A stretch of DNA of 23,108 bases, from assembly GCA_016177345.1 (NCBI GenBank), contig JACOVM010000097.1:1-23108 (forward strand). Reading direction: 5' to 3'. Positions 1 to 6,827 of the stretch are shown here, piece by piece; position 1 is the first letter of the stretch, and each line of letters begins with the position of its first letter. The position numbers and the translations under genes were made by a program. The stretch is from Candidatus Woesearchaeota archaeon. Lineage in GTDB: Archaea > Nanobdellota > Nanobdellia > Woesearchaeales > UBA12501. The notes beneath the pieces were generated by a model. It made no database searches, had not been told where the DNA came from, and saw nothing but the letters and a program-made list of their open reading frames with translations.

Positions 1-74
1 CTGTAGCCATAACACTTCTTTCAATACTTCTTTTGATAACTGTTCTTTATTAGATACTTAGGTTAGGATAATAC

Positions 75-91
75 TCACGGCTATGCCGTGA
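75..91. repeat. 7-bp hairpin with a TAT triloop
   Basis: TCACGGC and GCCGTGA pair perfectly around the triloop TAT. The hairpin lies about 70 bases beyond the uS10 stop in a stretch without any gene call. It could act as a transcription end structure or be a small palindromic repeat. Nothing else was recognised in positions 1-146. Confidence 0.5.
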
Positions 92-146
92 TCATTATTT
101 TTGGTAAAATATCTTCAGAAAAAATAATCAGACAGAAAGATGTCAT

Positions 147-161
147 AAAACCGCTTCAGCG
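147..161 (-). terminator. Possible uS10 terminator
   Basis: On the minus strand the uS10 stop codon is followed at once by the short stem CGCT/AGCG and then a run of four T. Archaeal termination depends mainly on T-runs, so this is plausible but weak. Confidence 0.3.
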
Positions 162-473
162 TTACCCATCAACCATAACAATTTCAATATTCAATCCTTC
201 AGGAATAGGAACTCTCATAACAAGGCGAAGGGCACGCTCGTCGAGGCCAAGATCGATAAGGCGCTTGTGGACACGCATCTCGTAACGTTCCCATGTTGCC
301 GTCCCATTGCCGCAAGGTGACTTTCGAGTCGTAACCTTCAGCCGCTTGGTAGGCAGTGGAATTGGGCCACGCATGTTTACCCCGGTCTTTTCAGCAATGC
401 CATTGATATATTCACAGACCTGATTAATCTTCTCGATGTCCGCGCTTGCCAGTTTGATTCTTGCTTTTTGCAT
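162..473 (-). CDS. rps10: Small ribosomal subunit protein uS10
   Basis: This 103-residue protein is a standard-length archaeal uS10, a component of the 30S head. The sequence begins MQKARIKLASAD and contains GPIPLPTKRLKVTTRKSPCG, the conserved loop that reaches into the subunit, followed by the HKRLIDL segment typical of the family. It lies about 100 bases downstream of EF-1 alpha on the same strand, the usual archaeal EF-1 alpha/uS10 order, so the two are probably co-transcribed. There is no strong Shine-Dalgarno before the ATG. A direct repeat TCATCATGA occurs twice (about 500-508 and 511-519) in the spacer. Identification is secure. Confidence 0.97.
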   Translation of the reverse strand: MQKARIKLASADIEKINQVCEYINGIAEKTGVNMRGPIPLPTKRLKVTTRKSPCGNGTATWERYEMRVHKRLIDLGLDERALRLVMRVPIPEGLNIEIVMVDG

Positions 474-572
474 GGTCGTTCCAACATGATAAATTCAATT
501 CATCATGACCTCATCATGATATGCCCCTTATGAATTAAAAAAAGGGAAATGAAAAAATGATTCGTGCCGCGT

Positions 573-1862
573 TTATGCCTTCTTTACCAGGTCAACACAC
601 ATTCCTGCCGCAACAGTTGCACCAGAATCCCTAATCGCGAATCGCGACATTTGTGGGATGGCTGATTGTTTCTCAACGCATAGTGGCTGCACTGGCTTGA
701 CCTTGACGATGGCAGCGTCACCATTCTTGATGAAGTCAGGGTTTTCCGCCATCACTTCACCAGTAGCTGGATTGAGCTTCTTTGGAATAGCAACAATCTG
801 GCATGCTACTTGCGCCGTGTGAATGTGGAATACAGGCGTGTATCCAACAGTAACAACAGTTGGGTGATTGAGCACGACGATCTGGGCAGTGAATTCTGAA
901 GCAATCGTTGGTGGATTGGATTCATGGCCAAGAACGTCTCCTCGTGCAATGTCCTTCTTGCCAATGCCCTTGACAGAGAAGCCAACGTTATCGCCAGGCT
1001 CTGCTTCGTTGATTTGTTCATGGTGCATCTCAATGCTCTTGACTTCACCATGGACTCCTTTTCCTTCGCGCCCAGGAACAACAACAACCTTGTCGCCAAT
1101 CTTCATGACTCCTGTTTCAACTCGGCCCACAGGAACAACACCTATTCCAGTGATGTTGTAGACGTCCTGAATTGGAAGCCGAAGAGGAAGTTGTGTTGGC
1201 TTTTCTGGAGCCTTGAATTCATCAAGCTCTTCAACAAGGGTCTTGCCAGTCCACCAAGGCATTTTGTCTGATTTCTTTGCAATGTTTTGCCCTGGTAGTG
1301 ATGCAGTTGGAACAAAGCGAAGCGTATCAGCTTTCCAGCCAGATTGTGTCGCGTGCTTTTTGACGTCCTCACAAACCTGCTTGAATCGCTCCTGCTTGTA
1401 GTCAACGCCTGGCATGTCCATTTTGTTGACAGCAATAAGGAGCTGCCCAACGCCGAGAATCTTCGAAAGGCGAAGGTGCTCGATGGTTTGGGCATTAACG
1501 CCGTCGTTTGCTGCAACAACAAGAACAGCAGCATCAGCCTGTGATGCCCCAGTAATCATGTTTTTGATGAAGTCCTTGTGGCCTGGTGCGTCAATAATGG
1601 TAAAGTCATACTTTGCAGTCTGGAACTTTTTATGAGCAAGGTCAATGGTGACACCGCGCTCTCGCTCTTCTTTGAGATTGTCCATAACGTATGCGAATTC
1701 AAAGCCTGACTTTCCAAGCTCATCAGCCTTCTCTTTGAGCTTTCGAAGCGTCATCTCATCAATGTTTCCGGTATCGTAGAGCAGCCTTCCAACTGTGGTG
1801 GACTTTCCATGGTCAACGTGGCCGATGAATACCAGGTTAATGTGTACCTTATTTCTTGCCAT
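573..1862 (-). CDS. tuf: Elongation factor 1-alpha (aEF-1A)
   Basis: EF-1A is the GTPase that brings aminoacyl-tRNA to the ribosomal A site. The protein has 429 residues, the normal archaeal length. G1 is GHVDHGKST at residues 14-22, followed by DAPGH (G3) and NKMD (G4), then the two beta-barrel domains ending in a basic tail. The reading frame stays open 28 codons further upstream, but the start is set at MARNKVHIN because a strong GGAGG lies a few bases before this ATG and family members begin here. A TATA-like TTTTTAAATAAG (1952-1963) would give a leader of about 70 nt carrying a small hairpin (1910-1925). uS10 follows. Confidence 0.97.
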   Translation of the reverse strand: MARNKVHINLVFIGHVDHGKSTTVGRLLYDTGNIDEMTLRKLKEKADELGKSGFEFAYVMDNLKEERERGVTIDLAHKKFQTAKYDFTIIDAPGHKDFIKNMITGASQADAAVLVVAANDGVNAQTIEHLRLSKILGVGQLLIAVNKMDMPGVDYKQERFKQVCEDVKKHATQSGWKADTLRFVPTASLPGQNIAKKSDKMPWWTGKTLVEELDEFKAPEKPTQLPLRLPIQDVYNITGIGVVPVGRVETGVMKIGDKVVVVPGREGKGVHGEVKSIEMHHEQINEAEPGDNVGFSVKGIGKKDIARGDVLGHESNPPTIASEFTAQIVVLNHPTVVTVGYTPVFHIHTAQVACQIVAIPKKLNPATGEVMAENPDFIKNGDAAIVKVKPVQPLCVEKQSAIPQMSRFAIRDSGATVAAGMCVDLVKKA

Positions 1863-1909
1863 AGTGTATCCTCCTTCTCTCTTTTTTTGATAAGTGGGAT
1901 ATTGCCTTT

Positions 1910-1925
1910 TTCGGATTATTCCGAA
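1910..1925 (-). promoter_or_regulatory. Small hairpin in the EF-1 alpha leader
   Basis: TTCGGA and TCCGAA form a 6-bp stem with a 4-base loop near the predicted 5' end of the EF-1 alpha transcript. Its function is unknown. Confidence 0.35.
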
Positions 1926-1951
1926 CGCCCCAATAGAGCAAGGCACACCAA

Positions 1952-1963
1952 CTTATTTAAAAA
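1952..1963 (-). promoter_or_regulatory. TATA box of EF-1 alpha
   Basis: The minus-strand sequence TTTTTAAATAAG is the best TATA match upstream of EF-1 alpha. Transcription would begin about 25 bases later, leaving a leader of roughly 70 nt with the GGAGG site. Confidence 0.5.
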
Positions 1964-2011
1964 GATTGTTATATTTGCCTGAAAAAAGCAGGTGTTTTTA
2001 AGGTTTGCGGT

Positions 2012-2071
2012 CAACGCAGTTTCCTCCCTTATCGCACAACTAGGCTGCTGTATCGGGAGGAAACTGCGTTG
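2012..2071. repeat. 17-bp perfect inverted repeat (hairpin 1)
   Basis: CAACGCAGTTTCCTCCC at 2012-2028 is the exact reverse complement of 2055-2071, around a 26-base loop. The loop contains ACAACTA, which recurs in the next hairpin. The stem carries CCTCCC and GGGAGG, that is, anti-Shine-Dalgarno-like and Shine-Dalgarno-like strings facing each other. It lies about 50 bp upstream of the EF-1 alpha TATA box. Confidence 0.85.
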
Positions 2072-2094
2072 CGTTTAAGAAAATTCTTCCATTA

Positions 2095-2155
2095 CAGTGC
2101 ATTTTTTACCCTCTTTAGTACAACTATGCTAATATGTCGGGTAAAAAATTCACTG
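2095..2155. repeat. 17-position inverted repeat (hairpin 2)
   Basis: Positions 2095-2111 pair with 2139-2155 with one mismatch, around a 27-base loop that again contains ACAACTA. The stem sequence is unrelated to hairpin 1. Both hairpins are followed by the same imperfect palindrome TTTAAGAAAATTCTT (2074-2088 and 2159-2173), so this is a tandem duplication of a structured unit. Confidence 0.8.
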
Positions 2156-2206
2156 CTTTTTAAGAAAATTCTTGCATCGTCACAACTAGCCAGACGTGTA
2201 GCTGGA

Positions 2207-2229
2207 GGCTCCTCACTACGTTCGGAGCC
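2207..2229. repeat. Short hairpin with TCRCTNYGYTC loop, copy 1
   Basis: GGCTCC (2207-2212) pairs with GGAGCC (2224-2229) around TCACTACGTTC. The same loop pattern occurs in two hairpins near 6800 and 6970. ACAACTAG occurs just upstream at 2182-2189. Confidence 0.6.
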
Positions 2230-2406
2230 CCAAAAAACAGGGTAACTGCCAGTTTATAAAGGAAAAAATGGAAAAAAGAGGTAGGCTACGCGTTTAACGG
2301 CAGTATTCTATCATCCCTATCATCTTATTGAATCTATTATCTTGAATAAAAGAACAGCAAAGAAAAAGAAAACCCTATTTACCCATATTTCTAAATATTA
2401 CTAATC

Positions 2407-2460
2407 CTAATCACTATCATCCTGGTCGTCTTCTGAGTCATAATCATCCCAGTCTTCCAT
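2407..2460 (-). CDS. Putative acidic micro-ORF (17 aa)
   Basis: The encoded peptide is MEDWDDYDSEDDQDDSD, 11 of whose 17 residues are Asp or Glu. A GGAGG site sits at normal spacing before the ATG. It lies about 70 bases downstream of a basic micro-ORF on the same strand, with a hairpin between them, in the gap between EF-2 and EF-1 alpha. No family was recognised. It could be a regulatory leader peptide, a ribosome-associated microprotein or a chance ORF. The Shine-Dalgarno matches those of the neighbouring translation genes, whereas most other genes here lack one, which favours real translation. No peptide evidence is available from sequence alone. Confidence 0.4.
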   Translation of the reverse strand: MEDWDDYDSEDDQDDSD

Positions 2461-2484
2461 GGTGTTTCCCTCCTAAAGTAAAGC

Positions 2485-2515
2485 TGATGCCATCTCGTTG
2501 TCTTTGATGGCACCA
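2485..2515 (-). promoter_or_regulatory. Hairpin between the two micro-ORFs
   Basis: As minus-strand RNA, 2515-2506 pairs with 2494-2485 over 10 positions, one of them G-U, with an 11-base loop. On the plus strand that pair is an A/C mismatch, so the structure favours minus-strand RNA. It lies between the stop of the basic ORF and the Shine-Dalgarno of the acidic ORF. Confidence 0.45.
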
Positions 2516-2529
2516 GTACTAGCATCTTT

Positions 2530-2562
2530 TTATCTCTTCTTCTTTTTTGCTTTTGCTTTCAT
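2530..2562 (-). CDS. Putative basic micro-ORF (10 aa)
   Basis: The encoded peptide is MKAKAKKKKR, almost pure Lys/Ala. It is preceded by AAAAAAGGAGG with ideal spacing to the ATG and by a TATA-like site about 60 bases upstream (2620-2633). No family was recognised, and a 10-codon ORF can arise by chance. What argues for function is the combination of promoter, Shine-Dalgarno and a second Shine-Dalgarno-led ORF of opposite charge directly downstream. A lysine-rich leader peptide that senses translation state, next to elongation-factor genes, is one possible reading. Confidence 0.35.
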   Translation of the reverse strand: MKAKAKKKKR

Positions 2563-2619
2563 TGTCGTTATCCTCCTTTTTTATAATGAAACATGATTTA
2601 ATGCCATTGAACGTAGCAG

Positions 2620-2633
2620 AAATTTATATTTAT
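2620..2633 (-). promoter_or_regulatory. TATA-like site upstream of the micro-ORFs
   Basis: The minus strand reads ATAAATATAAATT here. A start about 25 bases downstream would give a leader of about 40 nt before the basic micro-ORF. A second AT-rich site (TTTAAATA, around 2741-2750) lies further upstream. Positions 2634-2878 otherwise hold no feature I can support. Confidence 0.4.
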
Positions 2634-2878
2634 GGTGAATCATCGTTAAGAACAATTTTGGTGTCATCAACCATGCCATGGTTTGTATGTTTTGGTTAGA
2701 AAACCCCATTTTATTTTTTTGATAATACATGGCATACTACTATTTAAATGTTTGCAATATACAAATGCAGAATTGGATCCAAAAATTAAAAAAGAAATAG
2801 AAGTGTAAGAGATAAATTAAAGAAAAAATGATCAAAGAAAGAATTAGTCATCGATGATCTGCTTCAACGATAATCTGC

Positions 2879-5050
2879 TTACTGGTTCTCACTCAATCCT
2901 TTTCTTGTTCGGATTTGGGTGATGACGCGCATTTGGAGCTCTTCAGGAAGCTTCTCATACGTCTGATCGATCATGGAGGACGTTCCTCTTCCTTCAGTTG
3001 CCGATCGAAGGTCATTGGACATGCCAAGCATTTCCGCTACTGGGATTTTTGCCTTGACGTGAACCATGCTTCCCTCAGAGATCAAGTCCAAGAGCTGCCC
3101 ACGCTTGTTAGAAACCAGCTTTGAGATTTCCCCCATGTACTCCTCTGGAGCCTCAAAGAGCATGGTTTGCATGGGCTCGAACATTACTGCATTGGCATTC
3201 ACCATTGCCCCCCGAATACCCTCTCGCACTGCAGGGTACATTTGTGCTGGGCCCCGGTGGATAGCGTCCTCGTGGAGCTTACAATCCATCAGGCTAACCA
3301 TCACGTTAATGCATGGCTCTCGAGCAAGCGGGCCTGATTTCATAACATCCTCGAACATGTCTAAAACCATTTCTAAAATCTCTTGAATATACACAATACC
3401 TCTTGTTCTATCGACAAACACATTGCCATGGAAGACATCTTTTACCTTGTCTGCTTCTTTGGTATCCATGCCGCAGTCGACAAACTTGTCTCGAAGGGCA
3501 AGGTCTTTCTTCTTGATTCGCCCTTCCGGTATTTCTCCTTTTTTGATCATTTCTGCAATTGCTGCAGGGATTGGCTCGACAATAAAGTATAGTTTATTAT
3601 GCTTGTTTGGTGATTTTCCCTCAAACTCTTGAAGTGTCTTTTTGAGAATGCTTTCGCGGTATACCACGATTGGGTTAGAGGTGGTAATGTCAACGCCCTT
3701 TTCCGTTTTAATCCTATTCTCAATAATCTCAAGGTGAAGCTCTCCCATGCCGCTCATGAGATGCTCTCCTGTTTCCTCATTAATTTCTACCCGAATGGAA
3801 GGGTCTTCTTTTGCAACTTGCCGAAGGACCTCGATAACTCGGGGAAGGTCGCTTGGCCTCTTTGCTTCAATAGATTTGGTAACGACTGGCTCAAAGATGT
3901 GGGTGATTTGCTCGAATGGCTCCCCCTCAATGCTGCAGACCGTCTCTCCGGGGTAAGACTTAACACCTGCAATGCCGATGATGTTTCCAGATGGAACATT
4001 GTCTACAATTTCCCTCTTTGCACCGTTATAGATAAAGATCTGCTGGATTCTTGCCCTCTGTTTTGCGCCAAGCAGATACACTTCGGTACCGCGCTTCATC
4101 GTTCCTGAAAACAAGCGCCCTGCGCTGATTTCTCCTGCCTGCGGATCAACAACAATCTTTGTAATGCAGAAATCAATAGGCCCGTTTGGATCACAAGCTG
4201 CCAATGCTTTTCCTTGGTCTGACTCGGTATCACCACGCCAAATCTTTGGAATTCGGTAGGGCTGGGCTTGTTTTGGGTTTGGAAGATGGCGTACGACCAT
4301 GTTCAAAACGCACTCGTGCAGCGGCGCTTTTTTTGCCAGCTGCTTGTGCTCTTCTCCGCCGCCCTGGTATGCCCCGATAACATCCTTGAGCGTGATGCCT
4401 TTCTTCTGCATGAATGGGATAGACAATGCCCAGTTATGAAAAGCTGAACCAAAGGAGACGCTGCCATCTTGAACATTGACCTGCCATCTATCTCCATATT
4501 CTGGCTCGGCAATTTTCTTGATCAGGCGATTCACGCTGGTGATGACATTGATGAATCGCTCCTGCATTTTTTCTGGCGTCAACTGCAGCTCTTTGATAAG
4601 GCGATCTACTTTGTTGATGAACAAGGTTGGCTTGACGCGCTCTCGAAGCGCTTGCCGAAGAACTGTTTCTGTTTGCGGCATGATTCCCTCGACAGCGTCG
4701 ACAAGAACAATGCAGCCATCAACTGCTCTCATCGCCCGGGTAACGTCCCCACCAAAGTCGACGTGCCCTGGCGTGTCAATAAGGTTGATAAGAAATTCCT
4801 TTCCGTCAATAACGTGAACCATCGATACTGATGCTGCGTCAATGGTAATGCCTCGCGCTATTTCGTCTTCATGGAAGTCAAGCTGCCTGGCTTTTCCGGC
4901 AAGCTCTTCTGCCATCATGCCTGAACCAGCAAGTAGATTATCAGAAAACGTAGTTTTTCCGTGGTCAATATGGGCGCAGATTGCAATGTTTCGGATATTT
5001 TCGTAGTCTTTGGCAATTCGGACAACCCTGTCCACCATCTTTTCTCCCAT
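2879..5050 (-). CDS. fusA: Elongation factor 2 (aEF-2)
   Basis: aEF-2 is the translocation GTPase. The 723 residues match family length. G1 is AHIDHGKTT near residue 27, followed by the switch region GITIDAA, DTPGHVDFGGD (G3), NKVDRL (G4), domains II-III, and domain IV with LHEDAIHRGPAQ. H598 in IHRGPAQ aligns with the histidine that archaea and eukaryotes convert to diphthamide, so diphthamide synthesis genes should exist elsewhere. Two starts are possible: the ATG at 5050 or the one at 5038 (MVDRVV), which has GGGAG just upstream. The TATA candidates lie in the AT-rich 5080-5100. No intein or frame break is present. Confidence 0.97.
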   Translation of the reverse strand: MGEKMVDRVVRIAKDYENIRNIAICAHIDHGKTTFSDNLLAGSGMMAEELAGKARQLDFHEDEIARGITIDAASVSMVHVIDGKEFLINLIDTPGHVDFGGDVTRAMRAVDGCIVLVDAVEGIMPQTETVLRQALRERVKPTLFINKVDRLIKELQLTPEKMQERFINVITSVNRLIKKIAEPEYGDRWQVNVQDGSVSFGSAFHNWALSIPFMQKKGITLKDVIGAYQGGGEEHKQLAKKAPLHECVLNMVVRHLPNPKQAQPYRIPKIWRGDTESDQGKALAACDPNGPIDFCITKIVVDPQAGEISAGRLFSGTMKRGTEVYLLGAKQRARIQQIFIYNGAKREIVDNVPSGNIIGIAGVKSYPGETVCSIEGEPFEQITHIFEPVVTKSIEAKRPSDLPRVIEVLRQVAKEDPSIRVEINEETGEHLMSGMGELHLEIIENRIKTEKGVDITTSNPIVVYRESILKKTLQEFEGKSPNKHNKLYFIVEPIPAAIAEMIKKGEIPEGRIKKKDLALRDKFVDCGMDTKEADKVKDVFHGNVFVDRTRGIVYIQEILEMVLDMFEDVMKSGPLAREPCINVMVSLMDCKLHEDAIHRGPAQMYPAVREGIRGAMVNANAVMFEPMQTMLFEAPEEYMGEISKLVSNKRGQLLDLISEGSMVHVKAKIPVAEMLGMSNDLRSATEGRGTSSMIDQTYEKLPEELQMRVITQIRTRKGLSENQ

Positions 5051-5127
5051 CTCTCTCCCCGCCCCATTTGTTGTTTATTGTAATTTTAATTGTTATATTG
5101 TAAGTTTAATTATGGTTATGTTACTAA

Positions 5128-5610
5128 TCACTCGGTGATATGAACGTCATGCACTGTTTTGTAAGAATGCAGCTCATCATCTTTAAACCAGAGCTTGATT
5201 TCCCGCTTCGCACTTTTTAGGCTGTCTGATGCATGAACAAGATTTTTTAGTGTAACCCCTTTGCCGTCAGCATATTCGTAACTGACATGCGCGAAATCCC
5301 CCCGAATTGTCCCAGGCTGGGCGCTTCGCGGTTCTGTTGCACCAACCATTTTTCGAACTTGAGAAATGGCATGCACTCCCTCAAGAACTAACGCGATCAC
5401 CGGGCCAACGGTAAGCAGTGCTTCCAGGCCAGGATAAAAGTGCTTTTCGACATGCTCGGCATAGTGCTTCCTGGTAAACTCTTTATCGACCCAGGTCATT
5501 TTTACCCCGACAATCTTCAGGCCGACATCTTCAAAACGCTGGATGATACGCCCGGTAAGGCATCGCTGAACGCCATCAGGCTTTACAAGAACAAGAGTCC
5601 GCTCGATCAT
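5128..5610 (-). CDS. ndk: Nucleoside diphosphate kinase
   Basis: This enzyme transfers the gamma phosphate from ATP to nucleoside diphosphates through a phosphohistidine. The start MIERTLVLVKPDGVQR is diagnostic. The active-site histidine is H126 in NLVHASDS (usually NxxHGSDS). At 160 residues it is somewhat longer than many archaeal forms because several extra residues lie between RGDF and the active-site loop (around 107-121), and the C-terminus is extended. Its ATG overlaps the eL24 stop by 4 bases, so translation is probably coupled. The L7Ae-eS28-eL24-NDK order is a classical archaeal cluster. Confidence 0.96.
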   Translation of the reverse strand: MIERTLVLVKPDGVQRCLTGRIIQRFEDVGLKIVGVKMTWVDKEFTRKHYAEHVEKHFYPGLEALLTVGPVIALVLEGVHAISQVRKMVGATEPRSAQPGTIRGDFAHVSYEYADGKGVTLKNLVHASDSLKSAKREIKLWFKDDELHSYKTVHDVHITE

Positions 5611-5828
5611 TGTACGTTGTCACCCTTCTCTTTTTTTTGCCTCATCCCTTCACCTTTTGCTTCCTTTTGAAAGCTCTTGGTCCATCTTGTTTCTCGGGCT
5701 TTTCGATGAAGCTTAAGGATATTCTTCTCGCATTTTCGTGAACAGAAGTACATGACCCTTCCGTCATTTTGGACAAAGATCTTTCCCGTACCCCGTTCAA
5801 TGTCTTGCCCGCAAAAAGTGCACTGCAT
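5607..5828 (-). CDS. rpl24e: Large ribosomal subunit protein eL24
   Basis: This 73-residue zinc-ribbon ribosomal protein starts MQCTFCGQDIERGTG. The metal ligands are two pairs, CxxC at residues 3-6 and CSRKC around residues 29-33. The segment RKARETRWTKSFQKEAKG follows, and the tail is Lys-rich. It starts 2 bases after the eS28 stop and overlaps NDK by 4 bases, so it is a middle gene of a tight operon. The tail EGMRQKKEKGDNVQ is slightly longer than usual. Confidence 0.95.
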   Translation of the reverse strand: MQCTFCGQDIERGTGKIFVQNDGRVMYFCSRKCEKNILKLHRKARETRWTKSFQKEAKGEGMRQKKEKGDNVQ

Positions 5829-5830
5829 GC

Positions 5831-6145
5831 TTACACCATCCCTTTTCCTTTCTTATTCAAGGGCCGTGCCTCAAATTCAGTTTCCCGAAGCATGAGAATA
5901 TCCCCGATACGGACTGGGCCTTTGACATTTCTCCGCATGATTTTGTCACGGTCTCTACCATCAAGAATCTTGCATCGAACCTGAGTTGCTTCTCCCCGCG
6001 CCCCAGTCCTATCGATGAGCTCTTCTACTCGTGCAGGAACGGCATAGGAGAATTGAACTGCACCTTTCTTTTCTTCAGCAGCCGGAGGAGGGGGCCTTTG
6101 CTGCCCTGGCTGTTTTTCTTTTTGTATTTCTTTTTGCATTGCCAT
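5831..6145 (-). CDS. rps28e: Small ribosomal subunit protein eS28 with N-terminal extension
   Basis: The core, from about residue 36, is typical eS28: VEELIDRTGARGE, then QVRCKILDGRDRDKIMRRNVKGPVRIGDILMLRETE. Usual archaeal homologues are about 65-75 residues, while this protein has 104. The excess is mainly an N-terminal Gln/Lys/Pro-rich tail with QQRPPPPAAEEKKG. The start is placed at MAMQKEI because GAGG lies 7 bases before that ATG. The frame also has an ATG two codons earlier. An OB-fold protein with a disordered basic/proline tail is the likely picture. Confidence 0.93.
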   Translation of the reverse strand: MAMQKEIQKEKQPGQQRPPPPAAEEKKGAVQFSYAVPARVEELIDRTGARGEATQVRCKILDGRDRDKIMRRNVKGPVRIGDILMLRETEFEARPLNKKGKGMV

Positions 6146-6199
6146 AATCATTCCTCACGATGGTGAAGCATAGCGATCATACCGATAGATCACGTTATA

Positions 6200-6235
6200 C
6201 CCTATGTTATAGTATATTAAGTTATAGTATAGGAT
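6200..6235. repeat. Direct repeat GTTATAGTAT x2
   Basis: GTTATAGTAT occurs twice within 30 bases of AT-rich DNA between L7Ae and eS28. On the minus strand it offers TATA-like sequence that may drive a secondary promoter for eS28-eL24-NDK. Confidence 0.35.
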
Positions 6236-6245
6236 TACGCGTGAA

Positions 6246-6566
6246 TTATTTTGATTCAGCGATTTCTTTAATGACTTTCTTTGCCTCCCCCTCTTGGGTG
6301 ATGGCAACCGCTGCTGTTCCAACGCTGAGCCCAGCCGCAGCCCCGAGCTCTTCTTTTGAGGGGACTTCAACGCAGGGAATATTTTTCTCTTTTGCAAGAA
6401 GAGGAATGTGCATGGTGATTTCAGGCGGAGAAATATCCTTTGCAATAACTACCAGTTTTGCAATGCCTTTTTCCAAGACTTTCGTTACTTCATTAGCACC
6501 CTTTTTGAGCTTTCCAGTATTTTTTGCAATCTCAATTGCTTCGTATGCTTTTTCTGCTTCTGCCAT
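6246..6566 (-). CDS. rpl7ae: Ribosomal protein L7Ae (kink-turn binder)
   Basis: L7Ae binds kink-turns in 23S rRNA, box C/D and H/ACA guide RNAs and RNase P. The protein has 106 residues and begins MAEAEKAYEAIEIAKNTGKLKKGANEVTK. It contains the RNA-contact motif GANEVTKVLEKG, then LVVIAKDISPPEI and the loop IPCVEVPSKEELG. The reading frame is open 31 codons upstream, but GGAGG lies 9 bases before this ATG and only 3 before the alternative ATG at 6572. The leader is unusually long (about 115 nt) and contains a kink-turn-like sequence, suggesting autoregulation. It is the first gene of the eS28-eL24-NDK cluster. Confidence 0.96.
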   Translation of the reverse strand: MAEAEKAYEAIEIAKNTGKLKKGANEVTKVLEKGIAKLVVIAKDISPPEITMHIPLLAKEKNIPCVEVPSKEELGAAAGLSVGTAAVAITQEGEAKKVIKEIAESK

Positions 6567-6631
6567 AGTCATTTGCCTCCTTTCGTCAATAGCAGGATAC
6601 CATGATGAGGTAGACAAGAAAATCGTCCTGT

Positions 6632-6655
6632 CCTTCAGGCTTTCGCCATCATCAG
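6632..6655 (-). promoter_or_regulatory. Candidate kink-turn in the L7Ae leader
   Basis: The minus-strand RNA reads CUGAUGAUGGCGAAAGCC followed by UGAAGG. It can form a GGC/GCC stem with a GAAA tetraloop, flanked by GAU opposite UGA (tandem sheared G-A geometry) and a 3-base bulge ending in U. The outer stem is short (CU/AG plus imperfect pairs), which weakens the call. L7Ae binding to kink-turns in its own mRNA leader has been reported in archaea. Confidence 0.45.
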
Positions 6656-6702
6656 TCATCCAGTAGTTGGATACTTATTGAATAATTGATGCGAGAAGGA
6701 GG

Positions 6703-6714
6703 TTATTTATAAAG
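6703..6714 (-). promoter_or_regulatory. TATA box of L7Ae
   Basis: The minus strand reads TTTATAAATAA. Transcription would begin near 6680 and give a leader of about 115 nt. An inverted pair ACGTG/CACGT (6726-6730, 6742-6746) lies just upstream. Confidence 0.6.
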
Positions 6715-6799
6715 TTTCTGATTTCACGTGTTTGGAAAAACCACGTTTCTTAGGCTGGTCTACCATTTCTGGTCCATAATTAGAAGAAGGGTATAACCA

Positions 6800-6827
6800 T
6801 CACGCCCCTCGCTTTGCTCGGGCGTGA
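6800..6827. repeat. Short hairpin with TCRCTNYGYTC loop, copy 2
   Basis: TCACGCCC pairs perfectly with GGGCGTGA around CTCGCTTTGCTC. It has the same loop pattern as 2213-2223 but a different stem. It stands at the left edge of a larger nested palindrome. Confidence 0.65.

Noticed and set aside
573..1946. Long opposite-strand and alternative-frame ORFs inside EF-1 alpha, EF-2 and other conserved genes
   Set aside because: They are shadows of clearly coding frames and show no family features or start signals.
2029..2054. Integron attC-like site, because of long stems with a conserved core and CTAGTTG-type sequence
   Set aside because: The core does not fit the GTTRRRY/RYYYAAC pair at the expected places, and there is no integrase or cassette ORF array nearby.
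2055..2071. GGGAGGAAACTGCG as a Shine-Dalgarno site
   Set aside because: It is one arm of a perfect hairpin and is not followed by a convincing ORF on either strand.
2752..2796. Open frame ending AELDPKIKKEIEV on the plus strand, resembling a protein C-terminus
   Set aside because: It is very short, has no ATG and only an unsupported TTG start, and lies in AT-rich DNA. It is not enough to call a gene or pseudogene.
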